DNA of 64,000 nt, from positions 62,001 through 126,000 of the forward strand of contig NZ_PVTL01000004.1 in assembly GCF_003003265.1 (NCBI RefSeq). Direction: 5' to 3'. Positions within the stretch are counted from its first letter, which is position 1. Each line of letters starts with the position of its first letter. This document shows, one piece after another, positions 9,064 to 16,457 of the stretch. The position numbers and the translations under genes are program-made. Origin of the DNA: Glaciihabitans tibetensis. Its GTDB lineage: Bacteria > Actinomycetota > Actinomycetes > Actinomycetales > Microbacteriaceae. A model generated the notes under the pieces. The model did not search any database. It was not told the DNA's origin and saw nothing but the letters and a program-made list of their open reading frames with translations.

Positions 9064-9171
9064 CGGTGCTCCTTTCTGCGGTCGGTATCTGCGGTCGGTA
9101 TCTGGTGTTGGTGCGGGATCCCGCGGCACGGAGGCGGGCAGCTAGGTTGCCGCCCGCCCCCGGGGTTAGAA

Positions 9172-10713
9172 CTACTCGCCGGCCGGACGCCATTCGAACG
9201 GCAGCGGGTAGGTCTGGCCCGCGGCGAACGAGACGCCGTCGAGCTTGTCGTCGTTCCACGCGGTGTGCGTGTGATAGAACGCCACGGGGGCGAACCAGGC
9301 GTTTTCGACGACCCACTCGTTGACGGCCTGCCACTTCGTAGCGGCTGCGTCTTCTTCCAACTCGCCCGCTGCATCCTGGATCAGAGCAGTTAGGGCCGGG
9401 TCTACCGTTTCGAACGGGTTGAGCTGCGCGTTGGGGGCGAGCATGTTGCTCATGTTGACGTAGGAGTTCGTTCCGCCGTTCTGCTGGCCCTGTGCTGCGC
9501 CGTACTCCTGGTTGGTCATCGCGTCGAAGTAGTCGTTGGTGCGGTCTTCTACCGTCGCGTTGATGCCGATGGCCTCGAGGTACGGAAGTGCCGCCTCAAG
9601 ACGCTGGATCTCGCCGAACATGCTGCGAGCGAGGATCGGCAGGTCGAAACCATCCGGGTAGCCGGCCTCGGCGAGCAGTTCCATCGCCCTTTCGGGGTCG
9701 TACTCGTAGTAGTCGTCGAGGGACTCTTCGTACGCGGTGGTGTAGATACCGAAGACGGCCGAGCTGGGCCGCTGGTACTCGCTCCACAACGCCGTGCCGA
9801 CAGCTTCGCGGTCGATCGCGTAGTTGATCGCCTGGCGAACACGCACGTCGGCGAGGGCGGGGACAACTGCGCCGGCCCGGTCGAACAGCCAGATTCCGCC
9901 GACATTCGACTCGCTGCTGAGGGCGGCGAAGCCCTGGGCTTCGGCCGTCTCGCGCTGGCTCCACTGAGCCGAGATGAGGTCGACGTCACCGGCGAGGAGC
10001 GCGTTGAGCTGTGCGGTCAGGTCAGTGATGACCGTGAAGTTCAGCTCGTCTACCGCCACGTCGAGGGGGCCCGAGTACTCGGGGTTGCGGATGTAGTGGT
10101 ACTCGGAGTCTTCGGCGTAGCTGTCGAGAACCCATGGTCCCGACCCGTACGTGTCGGTCAGCAGCAGGTCGGGATCGTCGATCGCTGCCTGGCTCACCAT
10201 CATTCCGACGCTGAGTGAGAACGCCTGCGGCAGCGACTGGTCTGCCGTGTTCAGCGTCAGAGACAAGGAGTCTTCGTCGACCACGGTGATGGTGTCAATC
10301 GAGTTGAGGCGCGCCTGGTAGGTGCCGGGCGTCGTTCGGTAGCGCTCGAGGTTGGCTGCGACGAGCTCGGCGTCAAGACCCGATCCGTCTTCGAAGACGA
10401 CATCCGTACGAATGTCCATGGTCATTTCGGTGGGTGTTGTGTACTCCCACGCTGTGGCGATGCCGGGGAGCAGGTTCCCCTCGTCGTCGTACATCACGAG
10501 AGTCTCGTAGGCCGCCGCGGCGTAGTCGTACGCGGCTCCGTTCATGTACATCACCGGGTCGAAGGTCGGCGCGCCTTCCAACGAGGCTGCTGTCACCTCG
10601 AACGAGCCGTCAGTGCTCGAGGCGTTGGTGGTTCCTGAGCAGGAGGTAAGCACGAGGGTAGCGACGCCGAAGATGGCGACGCCCGTCGTGACGCGGAGCT
10701 TCCGAGAACGCAT
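9172..10713 (-). CDS. ABC transporter substrate-binding lipoprotein (SBP family 5, DppA/OppA-like)
   Basis: 513 aa from the ATG at 10713, which has AAAGGA at a good distance; two upstream ATG/TTG options lack one. A signal peptide ends in the lipobox LVLTSC, so the mature protein is lipid-anchored outside the membrane. Family 5 hallmarks follow: AWEYTTPTEMTMDIRTDVVFEDGSGLDAELV, KNPEY-like segment YHYIRNPEYSGPLDV and VRQAINYAIDREAVGTALW. These proteins bind peptides, nickel or diverse organic solutes; the catabolic neighbours suggest a small aromatic or amide conjugate. It is the first gene of the minus-strand operon and is divergent from the alcohol dehydrogenase gene. Confidence 0.9.
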   Translation of the reverse strand: MRSRKLRVTTGVAIFGVATLVLTSCSGTTNASSTDGSFEVTAASLEGAPTFDPVMYMNGAAYDYAAAAYETLVMYDDEGNLLPGIATAWEYTTPTEMTMDIRTDVVFEDGSGLDAELVAANLERYRTTPGTYQARLNSIDTITVVDEDSLSLTLNTADQSLPQAFSLSVGMMVSQAAIDDPDLLLTDTYGSGPWVLDSYAEDSEYHYIRNPEYSGPLDVAVDELNFTVITDLTAQLNALLAGDVDLISAQWSQRETAEAQGFAALSSESNVGGIWLFDRAGAVVPALADVRVRQAINYAIDREAVGTALWSEYQRPSSAVFGIYTTAYEESLDDYYEYDPERAMELLAEAGYPDGFDLPILARSMFGEIQRLEAALPYLEAIGINATVEDRTNDYFDAMTNQEYGAAQGQQNGGTNSYVNMSNMLAPNAQLNPFETVDPALTALIQDAAGELEEDAAATKWQAVNEWVVENAWFAPVAFYHTHTAWNDDKLDGVSFAAGQTYPLPFEWRPAGE

Positions 10714-10782
10714 GTGCGTCCTTTCCATAACGTGGGTGCGGTGTTGTGCGGGGAAGGGATCTGAGAGGGACGTTAGCCCGGT

Positions 10783-10792
10783 TTGCATGCAA
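10783..10792. promoter_or_regulatory. Candidate GntR operator, TTGCATGCAA
   Basis: A perfect 10-bp palindrome in the 218-bp divergent intergenic region between the importer and dehydrogenase genes. FadR-subfamily GntR proteins usually bind short palindromes of this size and type (for example TTGTATACAA-like sites). A near-identical copy lies 52 bp away, about five helical turns, at 10835. Binding by the GntR protein at 2391-3086 is inferred. Confidence 0.5.
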
Positions 10793-10834
10793 TTCGGGTC
10801 GAAAGGCCCTTTATTTCACACTCTGGAAACAAAA

Positions 10835-10844
10835 CTGCATGCAA
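10835..10844. promoter_or_regulatory. Second candidate GntR operator, CTGCATGCAA
   Basis: This matches the palindrome at 10783-10792 in 9 of 10 positions and preserves the TGCATGCA core. It lies on the same face of the helix if the spacing is 52 bp. It is closer to the dehydrogenase gene, whose ATG is at 10932, so the pair could control both divergent units by looping or cooperative binding. Confidence 0.45.
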
Positions 10845-10931
10845 CGAAACATGGGGGTAACAGGGCTCGACGAAGCTAGAAGTCACGTTACGGAGCGCGC
10901 TCGGCGTTTCTCACCGTCACGAAGGAGCCCC

Positions 10932-12029
10932 ATGGTCCTCGCTACAGCGGCAGTCATCACCGAGCACGGAGCCGATTTCGTGCTCACCCCGGTCGAGGTA
11001 CCCGACCCCGGCCCGTTCGACGTTCGCGTGCGAATTCGCGCTGTCGGGATTTGCCACACCGACATCGCCGTGGCCGGCGGCCATCGGGCAGTACCCACGC
11101 CCATCGTGCTCGGCCACGAGGGTGCGGGGATCGTCGAGGCGGTCGGCGCCGCCGTGACGTCGGTCGCGGTGGGTCATCGCGTGGCGCTGTCGTTCGCCTC
11201 CTGCGGCGCCTGCGCGGCCTGCGACTCGGGGCACCCGGCGCTGTGCGCAAGTTCGCTCGCGCTGAACTTCGGTGCGCAACCGCAGCCAGGAACGCCAGCG
11301 CTCCGTTCACCGGACGGATCGGCCCTGTACGGGTCGTTCTTCGGTCAATCGTCCTTCGCCACCCACGCGCTCGTGCGGGCGGATGCGGTTGCGCGCATAC
11401 CCGACGACTTCCCTTTCGAGCTCGCAGCGCCGCTCGGATGCAGCGTTCAGACGGGCGCCGGCGCGGTCTGGCGCAACACCGACATCCGTCCGGGTGACAC
11501 CATCGTCGTGAACGGAGTTGGTGCCGTCGGGCTGTCCGCGGTGATGGCCGCGGTCGTCAGCGGCGCCGAGCACATCATCGCGGTCGACATTACTGAAAGT
11601 CGGCTCGAGGTGGCACGCGGAGTCGGGGCGACCCGAGTGGTCGACGGCCGAACGGAGGACCTCCGCGACGTCGTGCGCAGGCTCGCGCCGGCCGGGGCCG
11701 ATGCCGTCATCGACACGACGGGTGCACCGAGCGTCATCGAACGTTCCCTCGAGGCCCTGCGCCTCGGCGGCACGCTCGCGATGATCGCGAGCGGACGTGG
11801 CGACGATTCCGTACCTCTGTCACGACTCGTCGGCAAACGCGTGGTCGGGGTACTGGAAGGGGACTCGGTTCCCTCGCACTCGATCCCCCAGCTCATCGCC
11901 CTGCATCGATCCGGTCGTTTCCCCCTCGAGAAGCTCGTGACCACGTACCCCTTCGATGCCATCTCGACAGCGATCGCCGACATGAAGACGGGCAAGGCGG
12001 TCAAGCCCGTGCTCGTGATGCCCGACTAA
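10932..12029 (+). CDS. Zinc-dependent alcohol dehydrogenase (aryl-alcohol/benzyl-alcohol type)
   Basis: 365 aa from the ATG at 10932, which has GAAGGAG upstream; a much longer frame starting near 10746 has no such site. Catalytic zinc ligands are seen in GICHTDIAV (Cys), GHEGAG (His, Glu) and GCSVQTG (Cys). The structural zinc lobe is complete, with four cysteines in CGACAACDSGHPALC. The NAD-binding motif GVGAVGLSA is present and the following acidic segment VDITESRLE suggests NAD rather than NADP. The family oxidises primary aromatic or aliphatic alcohols to aldehydes. It opens the plus-strand half of the catabolic cluster, probably co-transcribed with the hydrolase gene that follows. Confidence 0.9.
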   Translation: MVLATAAVITEHGADFVLTPVEVPDPGPFDVRVRIRAVGICHTDIAVAGGHRAVPTPIVLGHEGAGIVEAVGAAVTSVAVGHRVALSFASCGACAACDSGHPALCASSLALNFGAQPQPGTPALRSPDGSALYGSFFGQSSFATHALVRADAVARIPDDFPFELAAPLGCSVQTGAGAVWRNTDIRPGDTIVVNGVGAVGLSAVMAAVVSGAEHIIAVDITESRLEVARGVGATRVVDGRTEDLRDVVRRLAPAGADAVIDTTGAPSVIERSLEALRLGGTLAMIASGRGDDSVPLSRLVGKRVVGVLEGDSVPSHSIPQLIALHRSGRFPLEKLVTTYPFDAISTAIADMKTGKAVKPVLVMPD

Positions 12030-12063
12030 CCCCCGACCAGACGCCAGACCAGACGAAGGAGAA

Positions 12064-12073
12064 TTGCATGCAA
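12064..12073. promoter_or_regulatory. Third TTGCATGCAA palindrome, over the MBL hydrolase start codon
   Basis: It is identical to the site at 10783-10792 and overlaps the ATG at 12068. Part of the match is forced by the ATG CAA start of the gene, so chance is a serious alternative. If real, it would place a repressor over the ribosome-binding and start region of the second plus-strand gene. Confidence 0.3.
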
Positions 12074-12979
12074 CCGATCCTGCGCCAGGGCGACACCGAG
12101 ATCTACCGCATCGAGGAGTACCGCATCCCGATGCTCCCCGTCACCGAAATGTTCCTCGACACCGATCGCCTTCGCCCCCAGATTGCCGAGCTCGGACCCC
12201 TCGACTACGACCCGTCATCCGATCAGCTGGTGATGTCGTCGAGTAGCTATTTGGTGCGGCGGGGCCAGACGGTCATCCTGTTCGACACCGGCGTCGGCAA
12301 CGACAAGCCGCGGGCCCGCAGCATCTGGAACCAGCTCTCCACCACCTGGCTCGACGAACTCTCCGCGATCGTCGATCCCGCAGACGTCGACTTCGTGGTC
12401 AGCACGCACCTGCACTGTGACCACGTGGGCTGGAACACCGTCATGAATGAGGAGGGCGAGTGGGTACCGACGTTCCCGAACGCCCGCTACCTGTTTAACG
12501 AGCTCGACCGAGAGTTCATCACCAGCGACGCCGCGACCGTCATGCTCGAGCGCAACGGCGACTTTCGCGCAGACTCGATCACCCCGGTCTTCGACGCGGG
12601 CGTGGCCGACATTGTGCCGCTCCCCTACGAGATTTGCCCCGGAGTTGAGCTCGTGCACGCCCCCGGCGACACTCCAGGACACATGATTGCCCGCATCAGT
12701 GATCCCGAATCGTCGACGCCACTCGCCCTCATCACCGGCGACGCTCTTCACCACGTGCTCCAGGTTCCGTTCCCCTGGCTCACGTCAAGCTTCTGCTCAC
12801 TCAGGCAAGTCGCGGAAGACACCCGGCGGAGCGTGCTCGCGGAATGCGCGGACACCGGCATCCCGATGCTCGCCGGCCACGTCGCCTCGCACGACCTGCT
12901 GTACATCGAGCGGACGCCCGACGGCCAGTTCCGTGTGGCCGCCCCCGACATCCCGATCCAACCAGGCGAAACACCCTAA
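12068..12979 (+). CDS. Metallo-beta-lactamase-fold hydrolase (lactonase-like)
   Basis: 303 aa from an ATG preceded by GAAGGAGAATTGC. The di-metal motif HxHxDH is seen as STHLHCDHVGWN. Later ligands lie in HAPGDTPGHM and TGDALHH. The family includes AHL lactonases, 4-pyridoxolactonase and other ring-lactone or ester hydrolases. The spacing from the dehydrogenase gene is only 38 bp, so the two are probably one transcript. An alcohol dehydrogenase plus a lactonase beside a flavin hydroxylase would fit oxidation of a hydroxymethyl group to a lactone and then its opening, but this is inference. Confidence 0.82.
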   Translation: MQPILRQGDTEIYRIEEYRIPMLPVTEMFLDTDRLRPQIAELGPLDYDPSSDQLVMSSSSYLVRRGQTVILFDTGVGNDKPRARSIWNQLSTTWLDELSAIVDPADVDFVVSTHLHCDHVGWNTVMNEEGEWVPTFPNARYLFNELDREFITSDAATVMLERNGDFRADSITPVFDAGVADIVPLPYEICPGVELVHAPGDTPGHMIARISDPESSTPLALITGDALHHVLQVPFPWLTSSFCSLRQVAEDTRRSVLAECADTGIPMLAGHVASHDLLYIERTPDGQFRVAAPDIPIQPGETP

Positions 12980-13033
12980 GACCTTCAAATTCATCGAAGG
13001 CGGATGCCACGGCGCCCGTCATCGCTCTTGGCT

Positions 13034-13252
13034 CTACACGAGTCGTTCGAACACGAGTGTCGCTTGGATACGATCGCCGCCGCCGAAGCCCTTGCTTCCC
13101 GACGCCGCGGTCGTGATTGTGTGGAGACGGTAGCCGAGCGCGGCCTGCGCGTTGATCGCGTTCTCCAACTCCACGAGATTGCCGGAGCCGGTGCCCATGA
13201 ACTTTTCCTTGAGCACGATCTGGAGTACTACGTAGTTCATACCGTTTGCCAT
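13034..13252 (-). CDS. DUF4177-like small protein
   Basis: 72 aa from the ATG at 13252, with GCGAGG a few bases upstream. The pattern fits DUF4177: a first strand MNYVVLQIVLKEK, a helix with NLVELENAINAQAALGYRLHTITT, then two strands ending in RIQATLVFERL. These are soluble one-domain proteins of unknown function, often found singly. It sits alone between the hydrolase gene and the defence island and is convergent with the former. Confidence 0.75.
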   Translation of the reverse strand: MANGMNYVVLQIVLKEKFMGTGSGNLVELENAINAQAALGYRLHTITTAASGSKGFGGGDRIQATLVFERLV

Positions 13253-13363
13253 TATTGCCTCGCGTTTCTTCTCACACGCCCTTGTGGCGCTAGCTGACTA
13301 TTACAAACGCTTGAACATCGTCTGCAGTATCGGCGGGCTTCGCGTCCCCAGACCCGCGAGTAC

Positions 13364-13852
13364 TCACGGCTTCAATATGCCCCCCTGCGGGTCCCCCAAT
13401 AGACGGCTTAGATGCCGCACCAGTGCATTGACGTCAGTAAAATAGGAAGAAATCGTTCCCAAGGTGATACCTGAGTCCTGACCGTGGGCGATCAAGTTGC
13501 GTACGCTTGCGACGCTGGCCAACGATGCCAGCTCCTCGGGTCGCTCCGTAGATAGTTCAGCCCACCACGCCGCATCGAGCGCCTCCACAATCCGCTGCAG
13601 CTTCGTAGCATCGAGCCCCCAAATCTGCTTCAGTTGGGCCGAAACATAGCGATGAACTCTTTCAGAAGATTGCAGCCGAGCGTACTCCGAGATGAGTTCC
13701 TTGACTGATTGTTCGGCGAACCCAGCAACCAGCACGCACAAATATTTTGCGTAATGGGCCAGCACCTCCGAAGGGAGATCAAGTCCATCAAGGCTGCGAA
13801 ATGCCGCCGCCAACCTTTTGTGGCGACGGTCCACCTCTGCCAGGCCGCGCAT
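13364..13852 (-). CDS. HEPN-domain protein, putative ribonuclease
   Basis: 162 aa, nearly all helical. The Rx4H motif of HEPN nucleases is intact at residues 118-123 (RNLIAHG), preceded by long helices including YLCVLVAGFAEQSVKELISEYA. This arrangement matches the RiboL-PSP/MAE_28990-like HEPN branch. Such proteins often act as RNases in toxin-antitoxin and phage-defence systems. Its ATG overlaps the TAA stop of the DUF262 gene by one base (TAATG), so the two are translationally coupled and probably function together. It is the distal gene of the minus-strand defence block. Confidence 0.78.
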   Translation of the reverse strand: MRGLAEVDRRHKRLAAAFRSLDGLDLPSEVLAHYAKYLCVLVAGFAEQSVKELISEYARLQSSERVHRYVSAQLKQIWGLDATKLQRIVEALDAAWWAELSTERPEELASLASVASVRNLIAHGQDSGITLGTISSYFTDVNALVRHLSRLLGDPQGGILKP

Positions 13853-14991
13853 TATCGGACGGAAGCGAATGCAGCTTCCGCCTCTGATATGCGGGTCGTA
13901 ACAGAGTCCTCAGCGGCGGTCGAACTAGTTGTCGCAATTCGGTAGGTCGTTTTTGCGATAAGCACGTCGTATGCCGCCGCCAGCGAAGGTGGATCTGTTA
14001 TCGGGCCAACGAGAAGACGCCGCATGAGGCCCACTGAAAGGGAGTCAACGACAGCAGCGTTTACGGGCCGCACCGGTCGAAACGCACGTGGCCCGACATT
14101 CGCCGACAGTAGCGTCATGGCCTGGCTAAATAGGTTCCCAAGCGCGGTCGTCGCGTCTAGTTTTACATGCTGGTTGAGTTCTAGATAATCGTTGAGGTAT
14201 CCCTTTAGTGGCCTCGCGTAAGGGACAGTATTTTCCAACAAGGCAAGGCTTCGAAGAATCAGTTCTTGATCCTTAAGGCGAGGAGACTTCGCACCATAGA
14301 GAGCTCGCCACCCGAGGTCGTCATTGAGCTTGCTTAGCCCACTCAGGAATGGTCCGGGAAAAAGTGCCACCCGTATCTCTTGAGGCTGAAGAGGGCTGCC
14401 TCCAGTGTTCAGCCTCTCAAAGATTGAATACACGGCACTCTGAGAGCCGGCGGCCGTCTCTTGCCGAAGTACCGTCGCGTGGATGATGCTGTCGTCCAGA
14501 CGTCGCCGATCCTCGGGATCGAGCTCGGCGTACGACTGGCCGGCAAAAGGCTTCTGCACCTGTCTCAACTTGTACCTCTGGTCGCCCCAGTAACCCGAGT
14601 AAAAGTACTGGAGCGAACGGAGTCGCTGTTGTCCGTCGAGGACTAGCAGACGATTCTTTTTATCTCGGACAAGAAAGATGCCGGGTACCGGAAGACCAAG
14701 CAGCAGGCTTTCGATGAACTTATCCATCTGCGGACGCGACCATACGAATCCCCGCTGGAACGCTCCAACGTCCTCCGATTCGGTGTATGCGGGATCAAAC
14801 GATGGGATGACGATGTCATTTGCGTCCATGCGCTTTATGAGGCCGTCAACGGGATAATCCGCTCCATAAGAAGTTATGTCATAAGCGGCGGTGAGGACCT
14901 CCTCGAGCTGATCGACGTCAACCACATCTTCGTCTGGTTGAGCTATCTGGTCATCGCTCGATGGTTCCGAAAGCGCGCTGTCGTCGGTCAT
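13852..14991 (-). CDS. DUF262 (GmrS/ParB-like) protein
   Basis: 379 aa from the ATG at 14991, which has GGGAG upstream; an in-frame extension to 15105 lacks one. After an acidic N-terminus, the DUF262 core shows FQRGFVWSRPQMDKFIESLL at residues 78-97 and VLDGQQRLRSL around residues 117-127. The DGQQR box is the nucleotide-binding/nuclease signature of the family. No DUF1524 HNH domain follows, unlike the GmrSD type IV restriction proteins; the C-terminal half is helical and ends near residue 379. It is coupled to the HEPN gene by TAATG. A DUF262 protein that acts through a HEPN partner instead of an HNH nuclease is the likely reading. Confidence 0.82.
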   Translation of the reverse strand: MTDDSALSEPSSDDQIAQPDEDVVDVDQLEEVLTAAYDITSYGADYPVDGLIKRMDANDIVIPSFDPAYTESEDVGAFQRGFVWSRPQMDKFIESLLLGLPVPGIFLVRDKKNRLLVLDGQQRLRSLQYFYSGYWGDQRYKLRQVQKPFAGQSYAELDPEDRRRLDDSIIHATVLRQETAAGSQSAVYSIFERLNTGGSPLQPQEIRVALFPGPFLSGLSKLNDDLGWRALYGAKSPRLKDQELILRSLALLENTVPYARPLKGYLNDYLELNQHVKLDATTALGNLFSQAMTLLSANVGPRAFRPVRPVNAAVVDSLSVGLMRRLLVGPITDPPSLAAAYDVLIAKTTYRIATTSSTAAEDSVTTRISEAEAAFASVR

Positions 14992-15311
14992 GCTGTCTCC
15001 CAATCTGGAGTGTATTTCTTTTGGTAGATCGTAGCGGCGGTCAACCCGACGATTTTGTTTGAATGAGCAATGCAACTTGGGAGCCGGCAGGTCAGTCGAG
15101 GTCAAAGTAATCGAAGGCGCGCAGCGCGGGGGCTCCGGCGGCAGCTGCCATCATCCGCTTCCGTCTCGGGGCAAGACTCTTGCGGTCGAGATACTGAACC
15201 TGTTTCGTCAAATCGCAATCGAGGTCAACAAACAGTCCCTTCACACACCGATGCGCAATTCGGTCCGCTCTCCGGGGTCAGGACGGAGGTTCGCGAGCCC
15301 AAGACATTCGT
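14992..15311. other. Intergenic gap in the defence island, with a possible 50-residue ORF
   Basis: Nothing conserved was recognised in these 320 bases. A minus-strand frame from a GTG at 15244 to a TGA at 15092 would give 50 aa beginning MKGLFVDLDCDLTKQVQYLD. Its composition is protein-like, but there is no convincing ribosome site. It could be a genuine small gene, a remnant, or chance. The region probably also holds the promoter for the DUF262-HEPN pair. Confidence 0.3.
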
Positions 15312-16322
15312 TCAAACAAGTTCTCCGGTCGGGACCTCGTGCAAGTAGGAGATGGGCGTTAGTGAATTCTTCATGATGTCCCACGGGGACACGACGGAGA
15401 GGTGCCCACCCGATGCGGTCGAATCATAACCTCGGCGGACGAGTTGTATCTTGCTCACAACTATCAGCATGTTGTGCGGATATACGTCTCGATGAAGTGC
15501 AACCTCGTTCTTGGTCAGAATCACATTCGAGCCTGCGGTTGTGGTCCCCTTCACCTCGACCCAGAGCGTTTTTTCGCCATTGACGGCGTGTATGTCATAG
15601 GACGAAGTGTCTCCGACGTCTTCCACCTCAAACCCCAGCGTGATCAGGTAGTTGAGTGCCAGATGCATTGCTTGCGTCTCGATTGCCTTTCGCTCTGCCG
15701 AGCTCGGATTGAAACCGTGCGCAATCACAACCGATTCCCCATCAACGCCATCCATGCGCATTGGCACGTCCGGCGTCACCCCTCCTTCGATCCCGTCCGC
15801 CTTCATCGGTGCGGTCGTTCTAGCCCATCGTCCATCGACATCTAGGCCCGCCGGACGTTCGCCGTTAGTTCCGGCGGACAAGTTAAATAGCCAAAGGACA
15901 GACTTCCAACTCACAATCGCGATCGCGTCGTCCGCATTGGCAATTGCCCGGAGAGAGCTGAATCTCATCCGACGATCTCCACGTGCGGTTCTATAAAACT
16001 TTGCATCCGCTGCGACGGTGACTCCACCGTCAACAACGAGCACTACGCGCACAAGTACGGGCGTCGCATGGGACTCCCGGTCGTAATCGATGATTCCGGC
16101 GCGCAGCAGCATCTGTCTCACCGGGATCGTCGCGTCATGGATCTGCTTGTCGAAACCAGTGAGAGTGGGAGAAAACACTGCTACTAACCCACCCACAGCT
16201 TCCAAGTTGTTAAGCCGGGCGGCCTCCGCCAACGTCAATGCTCTGATGTGCGCACACTCCGAATTCTCGATCAACGAGAACCCCGGCCATGCAGCCGATA
16301 TCTCCGTCACCATCGCAACCAC
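15312..16322 (-). CDS. DUF3883 (NOV C-terminal) nuclease-like protein with a restriction-enzyme-type N-terminal domain
   Basis: 336 aa. Residues from about 205 to 300 carry the DUF3883 pattern: ERKAIETQAMHLALNYL, then YDIHAV around Asp243 and LWVEVKGT with Glu256 and Lys258. This D...ExK layout is that of PD-(D/E)XK nucleases. Residues from about 38 to 150 align by eye with the N-terminus of the neighbouring restriction endonuclease: both show LL.AG(I/V).D(Y/F)D, a hydrophobic strand before DG, then FYR/LYR, FS(S/R)L and FNL. The two proteins therefore share an N-terminal module joined to different nuclease-like domains. Acting as an accessory or second effector of the restriction system is inferred. 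The first few codons are uncertain, with ATG alternatives at 16322 and 16313. Confidence 0.75.
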   Translation of the reverse strand: MVAMVTEISAAWPGFSLIENSECAHIRALTLAEAARLNNLEAVGGLVAVFSPTLTGFDKQIHDATIPVRQMLLRAGIIDYDRESHATPVLVRVVLVVDGGVTVAADAKFYRTARGDRRMRFSSLRAIANADDAIAIVSWKSVLWLFNLSAGTNGERPAGLDVDGRWARTTAPMKADGIEGGVTPDVPMRMDGVDGESVVIAHGFNPSSAERKAIETQAMHLALNYLITLGFEVEDVGDTSSYDIHAVNGEKTLWVEVKGTTTAGSNVILTKNEVALHRDVYPHNMLIVVSKIQLVRRGYDSTASGGHLSVVSPWDIMKNSLTPISYLHEVPTGELV

Positions 16323-16457
16323 CTAGGGTTAGGTGATCAAGACTCAGCTTACGGCTAATTTAACGAAATATTCCCATGCTCACACCTGACCGATTTGCGT
16401 CGTGCGGCTCATCTTGTAGCGGGCTGGCCAGCCAGTCCAGACCGGATTCCCTAGCAG

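Noticed and set aside
12064..12073. Treating the third TTGCATGCAA as firm evidence of an operator
   Set aside because: Half of it is the start codon and first codon of the gene; kept only as a low-confidence site.
15059..15376. 105-residue plus-strand ORF between the DUF262 and DUF3883 genes
   Set aside because: It runs antisense into the end of the DUF3883 gene, has low-complexity Arg/Ser-rich sequence and no ribosome site.
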